The notes below the pieces were generated by a model. The model was not told where the DNA came from, ran no database searches, and saw nothing but the letters and a program-made list of their open reading frames with translations. Both the position numbers and the translations under genes were made by a program. Below, piece by piece: positions 42,807 to 51,847 of a stretch of DNA of 55,281 nt. Source of the DNA: Bacteroidales bacterium. Its GTDB lineage: Bacteria > Bacteroidota > Bacteroidia > Bacteroidales > GWA2-32-17. Within the stretch, counting starts at the first letter, position 1. Every line of letters begins with the position of its first letter. The stretch covers positions 1-55,281 of the forward strand of contig JAOADU010000064.1 in NCBI GenBank assembly GCA_026417155.1, in the 5' to 3' direction.

Positions 42807-45166
42807 AATTTAATTATTGCACTTGCCATAATGATATTGTTTGCTTGGGGGTAGTAACCTATCATATGTTCCAGCTTACCATTATAGAAGTAACTATAAG
42901 CCCACCCGTGCGAAATGAAAACGTCGGTTAGTAAGTTTTTGGCCGATAATTGCAATTGAATTTCTTTACACCATGCAGGATGTAAATAATAATTTATTAA
43001 AAGGTGGACATTATTGTAAGAAGGAATCTTTACAGCTGATTCCTGAATATTGCTTAAATATTGCGAACCAACATATTTATACATAGCTTGTATTACCAAA
43101 TTTTTCTTAAAGGAATATTGTAATATCGAATTAGCAATAAAATTGGGAGAAAAAGAGATGTCTGTATTTTTATATTCTTTTGAAATTTGTCCGCCATTAT
43201 CCCAATCATCGAAATATGCCGTAAACGATTGTATTTTATTTTCGCTAAGAGTAGCATTATTTATCCATTGAATATTTTTGGTAACATTGATTCCAACTTC
43301 CATTTCAATACCACGTCTAAAACTTCTTTTAACGTTAGTGTTAATAGGTGTTCCTACATTGTTTATTTCGCCTGTCATAACGAGCTGATTAAAATAGTCC
43401 ATGTAGTATAAGTTAATATTCAACATGGATCGTTCACTTTTAAGCTGATACGATAATTCATAATCGATCAATCGCTCGGGTTTGGGTATTTTGGCCGAAT
43501 CGGCATCGGTAAAATCTGAACGAGCAGGCTCTCTATGAGCAGTTGCAATAGAAAAATTAATATTCTGATTATTGTTTACAATGTATTGTATCATTGCTTT
43601 AGGGTTAAAAAAATGATACACATGGTGTTGGTTCAAGTATCTATATTCATCTTTTCCTTTGATGTAATAATTTATAGTTCGATATTGTAGGTCGGCTGTT
43701 AAAATTAATTTTTCTGCCGCATGAAAATTTATTTTCGAGAATACATTTGCATCAAACTTATCGCCTGTTCCAAAGTACCAACGATACGATGGTAACGAAT
43801 ACGGTAAGAATTGAGCCCATATAACATCTCCAAAATGTCGTCCTTCATAACGATTGATGCCGGTTCCTATTGTTGCATTTATTTTTTTCATTTTGTGATT
43901 GATAGATGCAATAAAACCGTAAAAATCGTTATCGAGCCACTTTTGATCGATGAAATTTGTATGAGTTATCGTATCGTTGTTGAAAATTACATTCGGAAGA
44001 TTGTATTCCGAATATGCTTTATTTTCTCTGAAACTTTCGTAATAACCTTTACCATACGTATAATGAAGTGCTGTGTGCAAATGGGTATGATCTGAAAGTT
44101 CTTGGGTATAATGCAACTGGTAATGGCTTTGCCAGTAATTATCGGTTTGATTGCGGTAGGTATATGGATTAAAAGTAGGGCGAGTAGCAAATGAATCTTT
44201 AGGTACGCCAGCCCATGCTTGATATGTTTTTTCGTAACCCGAAAAGTTGATAAATTTTACCATGCTTTTTTCTGAATAATAACCAGCTGAAAAATAATAT
44301 GACTTTAAATCGCTAAAAGCTCTATCAATGAATCCATCAGTATAAATCTTTGATAAACGCACATCTACCGAAAAACGATTATTTATTAGTCCGCTTCCTG
44401 TGTTGACCATAAATTTTGATGTATTAAAACTACCATATCCGCCAAATAGTTCTGCAAATGGATCTTTATTCAACGATTTTGTTTGTAAATTGATGGTTGC
44501 ACCAAATGCGCCCGCTCCATTGGTAGAACTTCCAACACCTCTCTGTATCTGTATGTGATCGGTGGAAGAAATAATATCGGGTAAATCTACCCACCATACG
44601 CCGTGCGATTCAGCATCGTTTAAGGGAATGTCGTTTATAGTTACGTTTATTCTGCGTACATCACTACCTCGGATGGATATTCCTGTGTACCCTATACCGG
44701 TTCCTGCATCTGATGTTGAAACAACCGATGGTGTATAACTGAGCAAATATGGAATATCCTGAATAGTTTGCTTTTGTTGAATAGTCTCTTTTGATATGTT
44801 TTTTATGTTTCCCGAAGATATGTCATTGTTACGTGTGGCTTGAACTATAATTTCATCGGCAATTAAAGGCGAGCGTTTTAAAGAAATAAATATTGGTTGC
44901 ATATTTTCTCTAACTTCAATTTGTTGTGAATGCGTTTCATAGCCTATAAAACTTACTTTGAGGGTATATGTTCCAGTCTTAATGTTTTTTATAGTAAATT
45001 CACCTTTAGTATTTGAAAAAGTGCCAATGAACGTGTTTTCAAGCACAATATTTGCCATTGGCAAAGGATTGTTCTCTTCGTCAGTAACTTTACCCGACAA
45101 AGTAGTTTGCGAACTTACCAATAAATAACTAAACAAGAAAAAACTTAATAAAGAAAAAGCCTTCAT
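42803..45166 (-). CDS. TPP-riboswitch-controlled TonB-dependent receptor (probable thiamine receptor)
   Basis: 787 aa from ATG at 45164-45166; the frame also opens at a TTG (45190) that lies within the leader hairpin and was rejected. Signal peptide MKAFSLLSFFLFSYLLVSSQ, carboxypeptidase-regulatory-like domain at about 20-105, plug at about 110-225 (IPYLLSYTPSVVSTSDAGTG, IQIQRGVGSSTNGAGAFGA), then the barrel ending YYPQANNIIMASAIIKF with a C-terminal Phe. The TPP riboswitch in its leader is strong evidence that the cargo is thiamine, its phosphate or a precursor. Bacteroides species are known to have a TPP-regulated TonB receptor for thiamine uptake; this appears to be such a protein, although no thiamine permease or pnuT is adjacent. 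Confidence 0.93.
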   Translation of the reverse strand: MKAFSLLSFFLFSYLLVSSQTTLSGKVTDEENNPLPMANIVLENTFIGTFSNTKGEFTIKNIKTGTYTLKVSFIGYETHSQQIEVRENMQPIFISLKRSPLIADEIIVQATRNNDISSGNIKNISKETIQQKQTIQDIPYLLSYTPSVVSTSDAGTGIGYTGISIRGSDVRRINVTINDIPLNDAESHGVWWVDLPDIISSTDHIQIQRGVGSSTNGAGAFGATINLQTKSLNKDPFAELFGGYGSFNTSKFMVNTGSGLINNRFSVDVRLSKIYTDGFIDRAFSDLKSYYFSAGYYSEKSMVKFINFSGYEKTYQAWAGVPKDSFATRPTFNPYTYRNQTDNYWQSHYQLHYTQELSDHTHLHTALHYTYGKGYYESFRENKAYSEYNLPNVIFNNDTITHTNFIDQKWLDNDFYGFIASINHKMKKINATIGTGINRYEGRHFGDVIWAQFLPYSLPSYRWYFGTGDKFDANVFSKINFHAAEKLILTADLQYRTINYYIKGKDEYRYLNQHHVYHFFNPKAMIQYIVNNNQNINFSIATAHREPARSDFTDADSAKIPKPERLIDYELSYQLKSERSMLNINLYYMDYFNQLVMTGEINNVGTPINTNVKRSFRRGIEMEVGINVTKNIQWINNATLSENKIQSFTAYFDDWDNGGQISKEYKNTDISFSPNFIANSILQYSFKKNLVIQAMYKYVGSQYLSNIQESAVKIPSYNNVHLLINYYLHPAWCKEIQLQLSAKNLLTDVFISHGWAYSYFYNGKLEHMIGYYPQANNIIMASAIIKF

Positions 45167-45184
45167 AGCACTAACATTTAAGTT

Positions 45185-45206
45185 TGACAACTAATTAATT
45201 GTCAAT
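45185..45206 (-). promoter_or_regulatory. Hairpin between TPP riboswitch and start codon
   Basis: TTGACAA (45185-45191) and TTGTCAA (45200-45206) form a perfect 7-bp stem with an AT-only loop, 18 nt upstream of the ATG and 11 nt downstream of the aptamer. It is placed to be the expression platform or to couple ligand binding to translation. No U-run follows, so a terminator is unlikely. Confidence 0.45.
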
Positions 45207-45217
45207 GGAGTCTTAAA

Positions 45218-45293
45218 ATTCCCGGCTCGGCATTACCCGTCCCGGTCCAAAGGGTATGATCTCAGCCCGTTGTATTAAGGCACCCCATTGATG
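45218..45293 (-). promoter_or_regulatory. TPP riboswitch (THI element)
   Basis: Read on the minus strand the segment contains GGGGTGCC, GGGCTGAGATCATACCC, GACCGGGACGGGTAATGCCG and CGGGAA, in the canonical order of the thiamine pyrophosphate aptamer (P1-P5 with the CUGAGA and GGGUAAUGCCG signatures). It starts within about 2 nt of the predicted +1 (45295) and lies in the 129-nt leader of the TonB receptor gene. Confidence 0.95.
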
Positions 45294-45299
45294 ATATGC

Positions 45300-45331
45300 A
45301 AAGGTATAAAATCTTTTTTTAAGTTTCAAAG
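45300..45331 (-). promoter_or_regulatory. Consensus promoter of the riboswitch/receptor transcript
   Basis: Minus strand TTTG (45331-45328), 20 bases, TACCTTTG (45307-45300): an exact consensus. The predicted +1 of 45295 places the aptamer at the extreme 5' end of the mRNA. Confidence 0.85.
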
Positions 45332-45476
45332 TACTTAATTAAGTATTTTGAATAGCAAAATGTTAATGGTGTATATAACTGCGTTGTAAAATGAATTTTT
45401 TCAGAATTATTACTGATAAACATCATGGTATTTTATAGTTAAAGTCGAAAAATTTGCAAAATAAAATTGTTCCAAT

Positions 45477-48400
45477 ATGCAAAAAATTGAAAAGCATCCG
45501 ATATTAGAAGTTCCCAAAAATGAAAAGACTACTTTTACATTTAATAATCAAACAATTGTAGCTGAAAAAGGCTTTACTATAGCATCTGCATTACATCAGG
45601 CAGGCTTTCCTGTTCATTCGCATAGCCTCGATAATCGAAATCGTAGCCTCGAATGTGGAATAGGTAAGTGTGGAGCATGCGAAATGCTCGTTGATGGTGT
45701 TATACGAAGAATTTGTATAACAAAAGTTGATAATGTAAAGCAAGTATCCGAAATACCTCGTAATTACCAACCTGCTGTTATACCGTTGAAAACCGATCAA
45801 CCTACTCGTGTGTATAAAACTCAGGTGGCGATAATTGGTGCCGGTCCAGCAGGATTGGCAGCTCGCGAAATTTTGAATGAGCATGGTGTTAGCAATATTG
45901 TCATTGATAATAATTCACGCATTGGTGGTCAGTTTATTATGCAAACTCACCAGTTTTTCTTTTTTGAAAAGGAGAAGAAATTCGGAGGAATGCGTGGTTT
46001 TGAAATAGCCGAAACTCTTGCAGGCAACGACCACAGTGGAATATTTTTAAATTCTACCGTTTGGGATATTTTAGAAGGGAAACGTTTGGCAATTAAAAAT
46101 ATTCAAACTGAAGAAATTTATTATGTCGAAGCAGATGCTTTAATTGTTGCAACCGGTGCAGTGCCTTTTATGCCTGCTTTCGAAAACGACGATGTGCCCG
46201 GTGTGTATACTGCAGCGGTAGTACAAAAGATGATGAATAACGAGTTTACCCTTCTTGGTAAGAAAGTTTTAACTGTAGGGGCAGGAAATATTGGTTATCT
46301 TACTTCGTATCAACTGATGCAGGCAGGTGCAAAGGTTGTAGCTATTATTGAAGCACAACCTAAAGAAGGAGGTTTCCCCGTACAAGCCAATCGTGTGCGT
46401 CGTCTTGGAATTCCTATATTAACATCGCATATATTACTAAAAGCTATTCCAAATAGCGATTACACGGGGATAACAGGTGCAGTAATAGCTGAATGCAATA
46501 ATTTTGAGCCAATTGCTGGAACTGAAAAAGTTATCGAAGGAATAGATGCCATAAACATTTGCACAGGATTAGTACCCGACGATCAATTACTAATTAAAGG
46601 AAATGAAGTTTTTGGAAGATTATGTTATGGCGTAGGTGATGCAATTCGAATTGGCGAGGGGACAAGTGCTGTGCTCAGAGGCAAACAAGCAGCATACGAA
46701 GTTCTCGAAGCCCTTTCAGTTAGGTACAACTATCAACATTATTTAGAAATATCGAAAGAATATATCGACTCGCAACAACATCCTGTGAAAGTAATAGATG
46801 CTCCGTTTTTTCCTTCGCACGATAGAATGCAAAAACCTTTTGTTCTTATAGATTGTTTGTATGGTTTTGCATGTAATCCTTGTGCATTTGTTTGTCCTCA
46901 TGGTGCTATTTCTAAATCTTCTACCAGTACTGTTCCTAATATTGATTTTAATAAATGTACTGGTTGTATGGATTGTGTGTATCAATGCCCCGGACTTGCT
47001 ATTTTTGGCTACCATTTACCCAAGCAATGGTTATTTTTACCTATTGAATACTTTGCTGAAGAAGGGAAGGAAGTTTATCTTGTAAATAATTACGGTGAAA
47101 TATTAGGTGAAGGAATTATTGAAAAAATACTCTATAAACCCAATAAAACTAATATTGCACGTGTGCGATCTTTAACCCTTGACGGTGAAGCACTTACTGC
47201 AGTTCGTGGATTTATTATTAAAGAAGAATACCCCAAACCTTTATCTATAAAACCTTATGATGGAGGTTTTGCCGAAAAAACTTACGTTTGCCATTGTGAT
47301 GATGTTACTATGACTGAAATTCTTGAAGAAATTGGCGATCGCAAGTATATATCCGTTGATGAAATTAAACACATTACTCGTTTAGGAATGGGGGCATGTA
47401 GAGGAAAGCGTTGTATTAAACGATTGAAACAGGCTATAGCAAAGCATAATATACAGATTATTGGCGACGCTACTCCTCGCGGACCACTTTCCAATCAGTT
47501 AACAATGGGCGAGCTATATCCACGAACTATAAAAGAACAAATAATTGTACATAAAGAACCAAAAAAACTTAAAGTTAATGTTCTTATTGCGGGGGGTGGC
47601 ATTGCCGGAAGTGCTTTGTTTCGATATTTTGCCGAGGCAGGTTACAAGCCTTTATTGTTAAATTACGATCGCGGAGCCTCTTGGCGAAATATTGCTGGCG
47701 GAAGACCTGCTTTTACTGTTCCAGAAATATCTGATATTGCCACCAATAATCTCGAAATCTTTAAAGAATTACAACAAATAAAAGATATTCATTTTCGTCA
47801 AACAAGATACGTTACATTTGCTCATGACGAAGCTACTTACAGAGCTCTTGAAAAATCTACCGAATGGAGCGATGCATTTTTAATTGATAGAAAAGATTTT
47901 GTAAAGTATATATCACCTAATTTTAATCCAAATATATCAACGTACGAAGCAGCTCTCATAACAAATAATTGTTGGCAAGCTACGCCCGGTATCGTAATCG
48001 ATTTGTTGAGAGCCATTGGTATTGAAAAGGGTGGATCAATATGGGAAGATTCTCAATTGCTTGATATTGAGAAAAATGGACAGTATTATTCTTTAGTAAA
48101 GCATCATGATGGTGATTACTATCGCATAGAATCTGATTTCTTTGTAAATGCCTTAGGGCCAAAAGCCGATGAATTTGCTCGCAAGTTAGGTATCGAAACT
48201 GGCCTTTATCCTGTAAAACACCAGGCTTTTATTACACGTCGTTTACCTATGTTAGGTTATGATGGCAAACCTCTCGACATGCTAATTGACAGAAGAAAAT
48301 ATAAAGGATTTTCGGCAGTGTATGGTCAGCAGTTAGCCGAAACAGGACAAATTATTGGTTGTGCATCACCAGCAAATGATTTTATCGAAACCGATAAAAA

Positions 48401-48695
48401 TTTAAAAATAAACTCGAAGGATTTTATTGAAATTGTTTCCGAAATATTCGTTAACTGGATACCACAGTTGTCTTCGGTTGGTTTTCAGGCAGTATGGTCT
48501 GGCTATTATGTAGAGCCACGGTATATTATCGATCCTGAATTAGGCTTGTTTGTAGGACTAAGAGGGCATGGCTTTATGCTCAGTCAGTACTTGGCTAAGC
48601 TGTATGTTGATAAGCTTTCGGGTAAATCTGTTCCAGCTTATTTTGAACGGTTAAAATTAACAGGCGACGGATTACCCGAAACGGCATTTAAGTAG
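45477..48695 (+). CDS. Fused flavoprotein/iron-sulfur dehydrogenase, HcnABC/LhpABE-like, all subunits in one chain
   Basis: 1072 aa, cytoplasmic, with five modules. (1) A [2Fe-2S] ferredoxin domain, 10-100, ligands Cys60, Cys65, Cys68, Cys80. (2) An FAD/NAD(P) oxidoreductase at about 115-430, with VAIIGAGPAGLAA near 117 and a second nucleotide motif VGAGNIGYL near 267. (3) A two-cluster 4Fe-4S domain at about 455-510, with Cys460, 466, 469, 473 and Cys494, 497, 500, 504. (4) A BFD-like [2Fe-2S] domain with Cys605, 607, 641, 646. (5) A DAO-type FAD domain at about 698-1072 (NVLIAGGGIAGSALFR). In known enzymes (hydrogen cyanide synthase, opine, sarcosine or D-hydroxyproline dehydrogenases) these are separate polypeptides. 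The substrate is probably an amine or amino acid but cannot be named. Single gene; no consensus promoter box was found. Confidence 0.85.
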   Translation: MQKIEKHPILEVPKNEKTTFTFNNQTIVAEKGFTIASALHQAGFPVHSHSLDNRNRSLECGIGKCGACEMLVDGVIRRICITKVDNVKQVSEIPRNYQPAVIPLKTDQPTRVYKTQVAIIGAGPAGLAAREILNEHGVSNIVIDNNSRIGGQFIMQTHQFFFFEKEKKFGGMRGFEIAETLAGNDHSGIFLNSTVWDILEGKRLAIKNIQTEEIYYVEADALIVATGAVPFMPAFENDDVPGVYTAAVVQKMMNNEFTLLGKKVLTVGAGNIGYLTSYQLMQAGAKVVAIIEAQPKEGGFPVQANRVRRLGIPILTSHILLKAIPNSDYTGITGAVIAECNNFEPIAGTEKVIEGIDAINICTGLVPDDQLLIKGNEVFGRLCYGVGDAIRIGEGTSAVLRGKQAAYEVLEALSVRYNYQHYLEISKEYIDSQQHPVKVIDAPFFPSHDRMQKPFVLIDCLYGFACNPCAFVCPHGAISKSSTSTVPNIDFNKCTGCMDCVYQCPGLAIFGYHLPKQWLFLPIEYFAEEGKEVYLVNNYGEILGEGIIEKILYKPNKTNIARVRSLTLDGEALTAVRGFIIKEEYPKPLSIKPYDGGFAEKTYVCHCDDVTMTEILEEIGDRKYISVDEIKHITRLGMGACRGKRCIKRLKQAIAKHNIQIIGDATPRGPLSNQLTMGELYPRTIKEQIIVHKEPKKLKVNVLIAGGGIAGSALFRYFAEAGYKPLLLNYDRGASWRNIAGGRPAFTVPEISDIATNNLEIFKELQQIKDIHFRQTRYVTFAHDEATYRALEKSTEWSDAFLIDRKDFVKYISPNFNPNISTYEAALITNNCWQATPGIVIDLLRAIGIEKGGSIWEDSQLLDIEKNGQYYSLVKHHDGDYYRIESDFFVNALGPKADEFARKLGIETGLYPVKHQAFITRRLPMLGYDGKPLDMLIDRRKYKGFSAVYGQQLAETGQIIGCASPANDFIETDKNLKINSKDFIEIVSEIFVNWIPQLSSVGFQAVWSGYYVEPRYIIDPELGLFVGLRGHGFMLSQYLAKLYVDKLSGKSVPAYFERLKLTGDGLPETAFK

Positions 48696-49884
48696 AAAAT
48701 TCTATAATTTGTAATATTCGTTGCCATACATCCCAATTTTGATTGCCAAACTGATGGTAAACATGTATGAATGAAGGATTTATTTGCTTGTTGCCATCAA
48801 TAAAGTAATTGCTCAAATGGGGATGGGGGTAAATGTGTGGCTTATAAAAATCGGCAATAAAATTAAATGCTTCGGGGAGGGTTGGGTGTTTTTCCAATTT
48901 AAGCTGAAACATTGTGGCAATGAGTGTTCCCTGATCACGCGTTTTCCAAATAGGATTCGAAAATATTTTCATGGTATTATTATACCACTGATCTAAAAAA
49001 ACATGCGATTGCTCGTCAAATAAAAATACTCCTCCATTCCAGTGATGGAAATTTTCTGGAATATCGAGCCCAAAATCTTTCATTAGTTGATCCTTCAAAT
49101 GATTGCATTTGTTTTCTCGAATATAGCGTCTATTATGCGTGTCATACCATTTTCGTTTTATCCAAGAAAAACGATATCCCTGTTTTTGGATTTCTTTATG
49201 GTACAATGCAAGTATTGGATATTTGAAATGTTCGTCAATAATCCAGGTTTTGTTCTTTATATCAATAGCAATATTTTCTGTTAATTGCTGAGGACGAAAA
49301 TACGAAAAGGGTAAGACGGTGATGAATTTCAACAGATAGCTTGGCTTTGAATATAGGAGGTGAGTATATTTAAGCAATTTTCTATAAAAAACGTTGGTGT
49401 AATCTGCTGGAAAATTATACTTAAATAGTGCGTTTGAAACTGCTTGTTCAAAAGTTTGTTTTTCATGCAAATAAAGGTTCAAACAGTTGCAATTTATGGC
49501 GTAAGGGCTAAAATAAGAAATTGTTTTATGGTCAAGAGCAAATGTAATAGGTGGTTTGTAAAATTGAAAAATTTTATCACAATTAGAATTTAAAGCAATA
49601 ACATCGCTATCTAAGTAAGCATATAGTTTCCCTTTAGGTAAGATACGATGAAGTGAAGTTTTTATCCAAATGCTTGCTTCATGGTGGTTCAATTCGTGAG
49701 GAGTATCGATATGAATAATATTGTGGTGATTTATTTGGTTTTCATTTCTTTTTAAATCGGTAACAACTATAATTTCTTTGGTTGAGAATTTTTTTAAGGC
49801 ATGAATCGAAAAATTAAGTGTTTGAATATGTTCATTTTTTCCACAAACAACAAATACAAATGCTTCGTTCGTATCGATTTTCAT
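48688..49884 (-). CDS. Putative glycosyltransferase (GT-A fold, GT8-like)
   Basis: 398 aa, no signal peptide or membrane segment. VFVVCGKNEHIQTLNFSIHAL at the N-terminus, AYLDSDVIAL with a DxD-type metal motif (Asp92, Asp94), FHHWNGGVFLFD and WKTRDQGTLIATM match the layout of GT8-type glycosyltransferases. The middle (about 110-280) is a variable helical insert. Donor and acceptor are unknown. It begins directly after the stop of the PorV/PorQ gene (TAA then ATG), so the two are co-transcribed, and overlaps the convergent dehydrogenase gene by 8 bases. Confidence 0.78.
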   Translation of the reverse strand: MKIDTNEAFVFVVCGKNEHIQTLNFSIHALKKFSTKEIIVVTDLKRNENQINHHNIIHIDTPHELNHHEASIWIKTSLHRILPKGKLYAYLDSDVIALNSNCDKIFQFYKPPITFALDHKTISYFSPYAINCNCLNLYLHEKQTFEQAVSNALFKYNFPADYTNVFYRKLLKYTHLLYSKPSYLLKFITVLPFSYFRPQQLTENIAIDIKNKTWIIDEHFKYPILALYHKEIQKQGYRFSWIKRKWYDTHNRRYIRENKCNHLKDQLMKDFGLDIPENFHHWNGGVFLFDEQSHVFLDQWYNNTMKIFSNPIWKTRDQGTLIATMFQLKLEKHPTLPEAFNFIADFYKPHIYPHPHLSNYFIDGNKQINPSFIHVYHQFGNQNWDVWQRILQIIEFST

Positions 49885-50952
49885 TTATTTGCGATCTAAA
49901 CCAAAGCTTACACTTATTACATGTGAATATAAGGCAGCCGAAGCATTACCAATATCAGTAAATGCATAATCGATACTAAATGTTTTATGTCTTATTCCAG
50001 CACCTATGGTAGGTTGAACGTTTAAAGTATATGAATTTCTTTCGTTGTAAGCTTTTTGTATGTTAAAGATTCCGGTTCGAATAAAGAATTTTTTTTGATA
50101 TGAAAATTCTATTCCTGTATGGGGATCGATGCTGGCAAATGAGCTTTTTATGAGTGTATTACGTTTTCCGTCGAAAGTAATATCGGCGTTAATTTCACTT
50201 AATAAAGAAAATTTATCATTGAACTTATATTCATAGGCTATTCCAGCCATTAATCTTGGACGTGTAATTTCAAAACCATTTTGAGGAATTTCGTTACCGG
50301 TATTAAGAAAAGCTTCGGAAAATGTTTCGGTATTGTACGACCAAGCAGTAAATGTTGATGTTGCATCGCGTAATGTTAGGCCTAATAAAATAGAACGATA
50401 TTTATATTGTGCAGCAATATCAAATCCAAAGCCCCATGCAGATGCAAACTCGCCTACAATGCGCCGAATAATTTTTACATTTGCTCCCCACGTAATATTT
50501 GTCGGGCGATTAAATTTACGGGCATAACTAAATAAAAAAGCATAATCGGCCACAGAAAACGAACGAAGTTTTGAAAAATCAAAATTCCCATTAGCATCAA
50601 CAAGGTCTAAGGTATTGGGTATATCGTCGACACCAAAACGCAAAACACTTATGCCAAAAGCCGAAGAATCGGTATTTTTTATGGCAACTGCACCAAAATC
50701 GTATTTAGCCAGTCCGCCAAAGTACGAAGAGTGCATGACCCCTAAATTGATATTATTTGATAATAATAGCAATCCTGAAGGATTCCAATATCCCGAATAA
50801 ATATCTGATGAACTTGCCAAAACGGAATTACCCATCGACAAGGCTCTACTTCCTGCACCTATGTTTAAAAATTCATTGCTATATTTTTGTCCTGTCGCAT
50901 TAAAATATATTGCTATGAAAATAGCTGTTAGATATATAATTTTGAGCTTCAT
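49885..50952 (-). CDS. PorV/PorQ-family outer-membrane protein
   Basis: 355 aa from ATG at 50950-50952 (an in-frame TTG at 50970 was rejected; the ATG starts the signal peptide MKLKIIYLTAIFIAIYFNATGQ). The start of the mature part, FLNIGAGSRALSMGNSVLA followed by YSGYWNPSGLL, is the hallmark of the PorV/PorQ family. The rest is a 14-strand-type barrel (FadL-like) ending SVSFGLDRK. PorV shuttles type IX cargo to the sortase PorU, and PorQ supports A-LPS attachment. Length fits PorQ or a paralogue better than PorV, so I leave the symbol empty. Paired with a glycosyltransferase gene. Confidence 0.87.
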   Translation of the reverse strand: MKLKIIYLTAIFIAIYFNATGQKYSNEFLNIGAGSRALSMGNSVLASSSDIYSGYWNPSGLLLLSNNINLGVMHSSYFGGLAKYDFGAVAIKNTDSSAFGISVLRFGVDDIPNTLDLVDANGNFDFSKLRSFSVADYAFLFSYARKFNRPTNITWGANVKIIRRIVGEFASAWGFGFDIAAQYKYRSILLGLTLRDATSTFTAWSYNTETFSEAFLNTGNEIPQNGFEITRPRLMAGIAYEYKFNDKFSLLSEINADITFDGKRNTLIKSSFASIDPHTGIEFSYQKKFFIRTGIFNIQKAYNERNSYTLNVQPTIGAGIRHKTFSIDYAFTDIGNASAALYSHVISVSFGLDRK

Positions 50953-51017
50953 AATAAAAAATTCATTCAAAGTTAATGAAAGTTATACATTTTTTAATAT
51001 GATACCATATAAAAACA

Positions 51018-51025
51018 TATTTTTG
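51018..51025 (+). promoter_or_regulatory. -7 box (TATTTTTG) of pssA
   Basis: TATTTTTG at 51018-51025; predicted +1 near 51030 and a 15-nt leader. No clear -33 element. Confidence 0.45.
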
Positions 51026-51044
51026 CATAAATTATTGTGATGTC

Positions 51045-51812
51045 ATGTTCTTTTTACAGTTAATCAAAAAAAATATTCCTAACTTTCTTACCCTGTGTAA
51101 TTTATTGTTAGGTTTATTCTCTATTGTTGCTTCTGTCGAAGGTTATCCTGTATGGGCAGGTGTGTTTATCATTATTGCTGCCATATTTGATTTTTTAGAT
51201 GGTTTGGCTGCACGATTATTGCATGCATATAGTGCCATAGGCAAACAACTCGATTCGCTTGCCGATTTGGTTAGTTTTGGCATTGCACCAGCTTTTATTA
51301 TTTTTAGTTTATTAAAATCTGTATTACTTATTTCGCATATTGAACATGATGATTTTACAATTTCAAATGTTTTTGTTTTATCAGTTCCATTTATTTTAGT
51401 GTTATTTTCTGCGTTAAGATTAGCTCGGTTTAATGTTGATGAAAGACAAACTACCGAATTTATTGGCTTGCCTACACCTGCTAATGCTTTATTTTTTGCA
51501 TGGCTTCCTATTATACTTAGCAATTACAATATGTTTGCTTTTTTTATTATATTAAACATAAAAACTTTAGTCATAATTACTTTGCTTCATTCCATTCTCA
51601 TGGTATCGCCCTTTCCTTTTTTTTCACTTAAAATTAAATCGTTGAAATGGAGCGATAATCAATGGCGATATGTATTTCTTTTACTATGCATTGTGATGAT
51701 TGTTTTCTTTAACGTTTATAGTGTACCTATCATAATTTGGACATATATTTTATTTGCAATAATAAAATATTTAAAGAAAATAATGTATAGTAGTGCAAAG
51801 TCTGATTGTTAA
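51045..51812 (+). CDS. pssA: CDP-diacylglycerol-serine O-phosphatidyltransferase
   Basis: 255 aa integral membrane enzyme, first step of phosphatidylserine/phosphatidylethanolamine synthesis. The CDP-alcohol phosphatidyltransferase motif D-G-x2-A-R-x8-G-x3-D-x3-D is complete (Asp52, Gly53, Arg57, Gly66, Asp70, Asp74). About seven to eight membrane segments are visible; the start IPNFLTLCNLLLGLFSIVAS is typical of Bacillus-type PssA. The short basic C-terminus ends after IKYLKKIMYSS. No decarboxylase gene is adjacent. Confidence 0.95.
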   Translation: MFFLQLIKKNIPNFLTLCNLLLGLFSIVASVEGYPVWAGVFIIIAAIFDFLDGLAARLLHAYSAIGKQLDSLADLVSFGIAPAFIIFSLLKSVLLISHIEHDDFTISNVFVLSVPFILVLFSALRLARFNVDERQTTEFIGLPTPANALFFAWLPIILSNYNMFAFFIILNIKTLVIITLLHSILMVSPFPFFSLKIKSLKWSDNQWRYVFLLLCIVMIVFFNVYSVPIIIWTYILFAIIKYLKKIMYSSAKSDC

Positions 51813-51823
51813 CTGAAAACCAT

Positions 51824-51831
51824 TATATTTG
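51824..51831 (+). promoter_or_regulatory. -7 box (TATATTTG) of the DUF4199-like/GT2 pair
   Basis: Exact TATATTTG at 51824-51831; predicted +1 near 51836 and a 12-nt leader before the ATG at 51848. It excludes the upstream TTG at 51806 as the start. Confidence 0.6.
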
Positions 51832-51847
51832 CAAAAATATTTCGATT

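Noticed and set aside
45167-45190. TTG start for the thiamine receptor gene
   Set aside because: It lies in the leader hairpin and the ATG at 45166 gives a proper signal peptide.
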